Positions 13,752-13,790 of a stretch of DNA of 13,790 nt are shown piece by piece. The notes below the pieces were generated by a model. That model was not told where the DNA came from, ran no database searches, and worked only from the letters and a program-made list of their open reading frames with translations. This DNA is from CAYGBW01 sp964348185 (GTDB lineage Bacteria; Desulfobacterota; BSN033; WVXP01). Position 1 is the first letter of the stretch; each line of letters begins with the position of its first letter. The translations under genes were made by a program, and so were the position numbers. Where the stretch lies: assembly GCA_964348185.1 (NCBI GenBank), contig CAYGBW010000108.1:1-13790 (forward strand), written 5' to 3'.

Positions 13752-13790
13752 TTGCATTCTATACGCGAAAGGACCCTACATCCTGGCCTC
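13752..13790 (+). CDS. Possible first codons of a gene running off the right edge
   Basis: A TTG at 13752 is preceded by AGGGG at 6 bases and by AAAGGAG further up, and is open to the window end (13 codons, beginning MHSIRERTLHP). An A+T-rich TATAAA lies at 13729-13734. The visible part is too short to assign a family, and the start may be coincidental. Confidence 0.25.
   Translation, partial: MHSIRERTLHPGL

Overview
The window looks like a piece of a chromosome from an anaerobic Gram-negative bacterium, most likely a Desulfobacterota (former Deltaproteobacteria) member. This is inferred from moderately high G+C, strong Shine-Dalgarno sites, an in-frame UGA with a textbook bacterial selenocysteine insertion element, an SCP2-type thiolase paired with a Zn-ribbon/OB-fold DUF35 protein, and an orphan PAS-PAS hybrid histidine kinase. 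No rRNA, tRNA, CRISPR array or complete insertion sequence was found.

Left half (about 1-6630), plus strand: a 350-base gene-poor leader with heptanucleotide repeats; a dihydroorotase/hydantoinase-like amidohydrolase that has lost three of its metal ligands; an OsmC-family peroxidase whose catalytic cysteine is encoded by UGA (Sec65), followed 11 bases later by a perfect 8-bp hairpin with a GUUUUU loop (the main discovery here; simple ORF calling splits it into two ORFs of 64 and 91 aa); an orphan hybrid histidine kinase behind a good sigma70-type promoter; a HIT-family nucleotide hydrolase; and seryl-tRNA synthetase.

Middle (6807-12014), minus strand, in transcription order: AMP-forming acyl-CoA ligase, SCP2-type thiolase, DUF35 protein, a 90-aa protein of unknown function and citrate synthase. 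Thiolase and DUF35 genes abut exactly (stop codon directly followed by ATG), so they probably form a complex like BbsAB or other thiolase/DUF35 pairs. Together the cluster suggests activation of a carboxylic acid to its CoA ester, thiolytic release of acetyl-CoA or another acyl-CoA, and entry into citrate or methylcitrate. The actual substrate cannot be read from the sequence.

Right end (12015-13790): a divergent intergenic region with a promoter for the ligase and a heptad repeat, a GNAT acetyltransferase on the plus strand, a convergent spacer rich in inverted repeats, a two-CBS-domain protein on the minus strand, and possibly the first codons of a further plus-strand gene at the edge.

A second, less expected pattern is that three separate intergenic gaps (about 222-274, 10154-10286 and 12266-12307) carry tandem repeats with a 7-base period, each with a different consensus.
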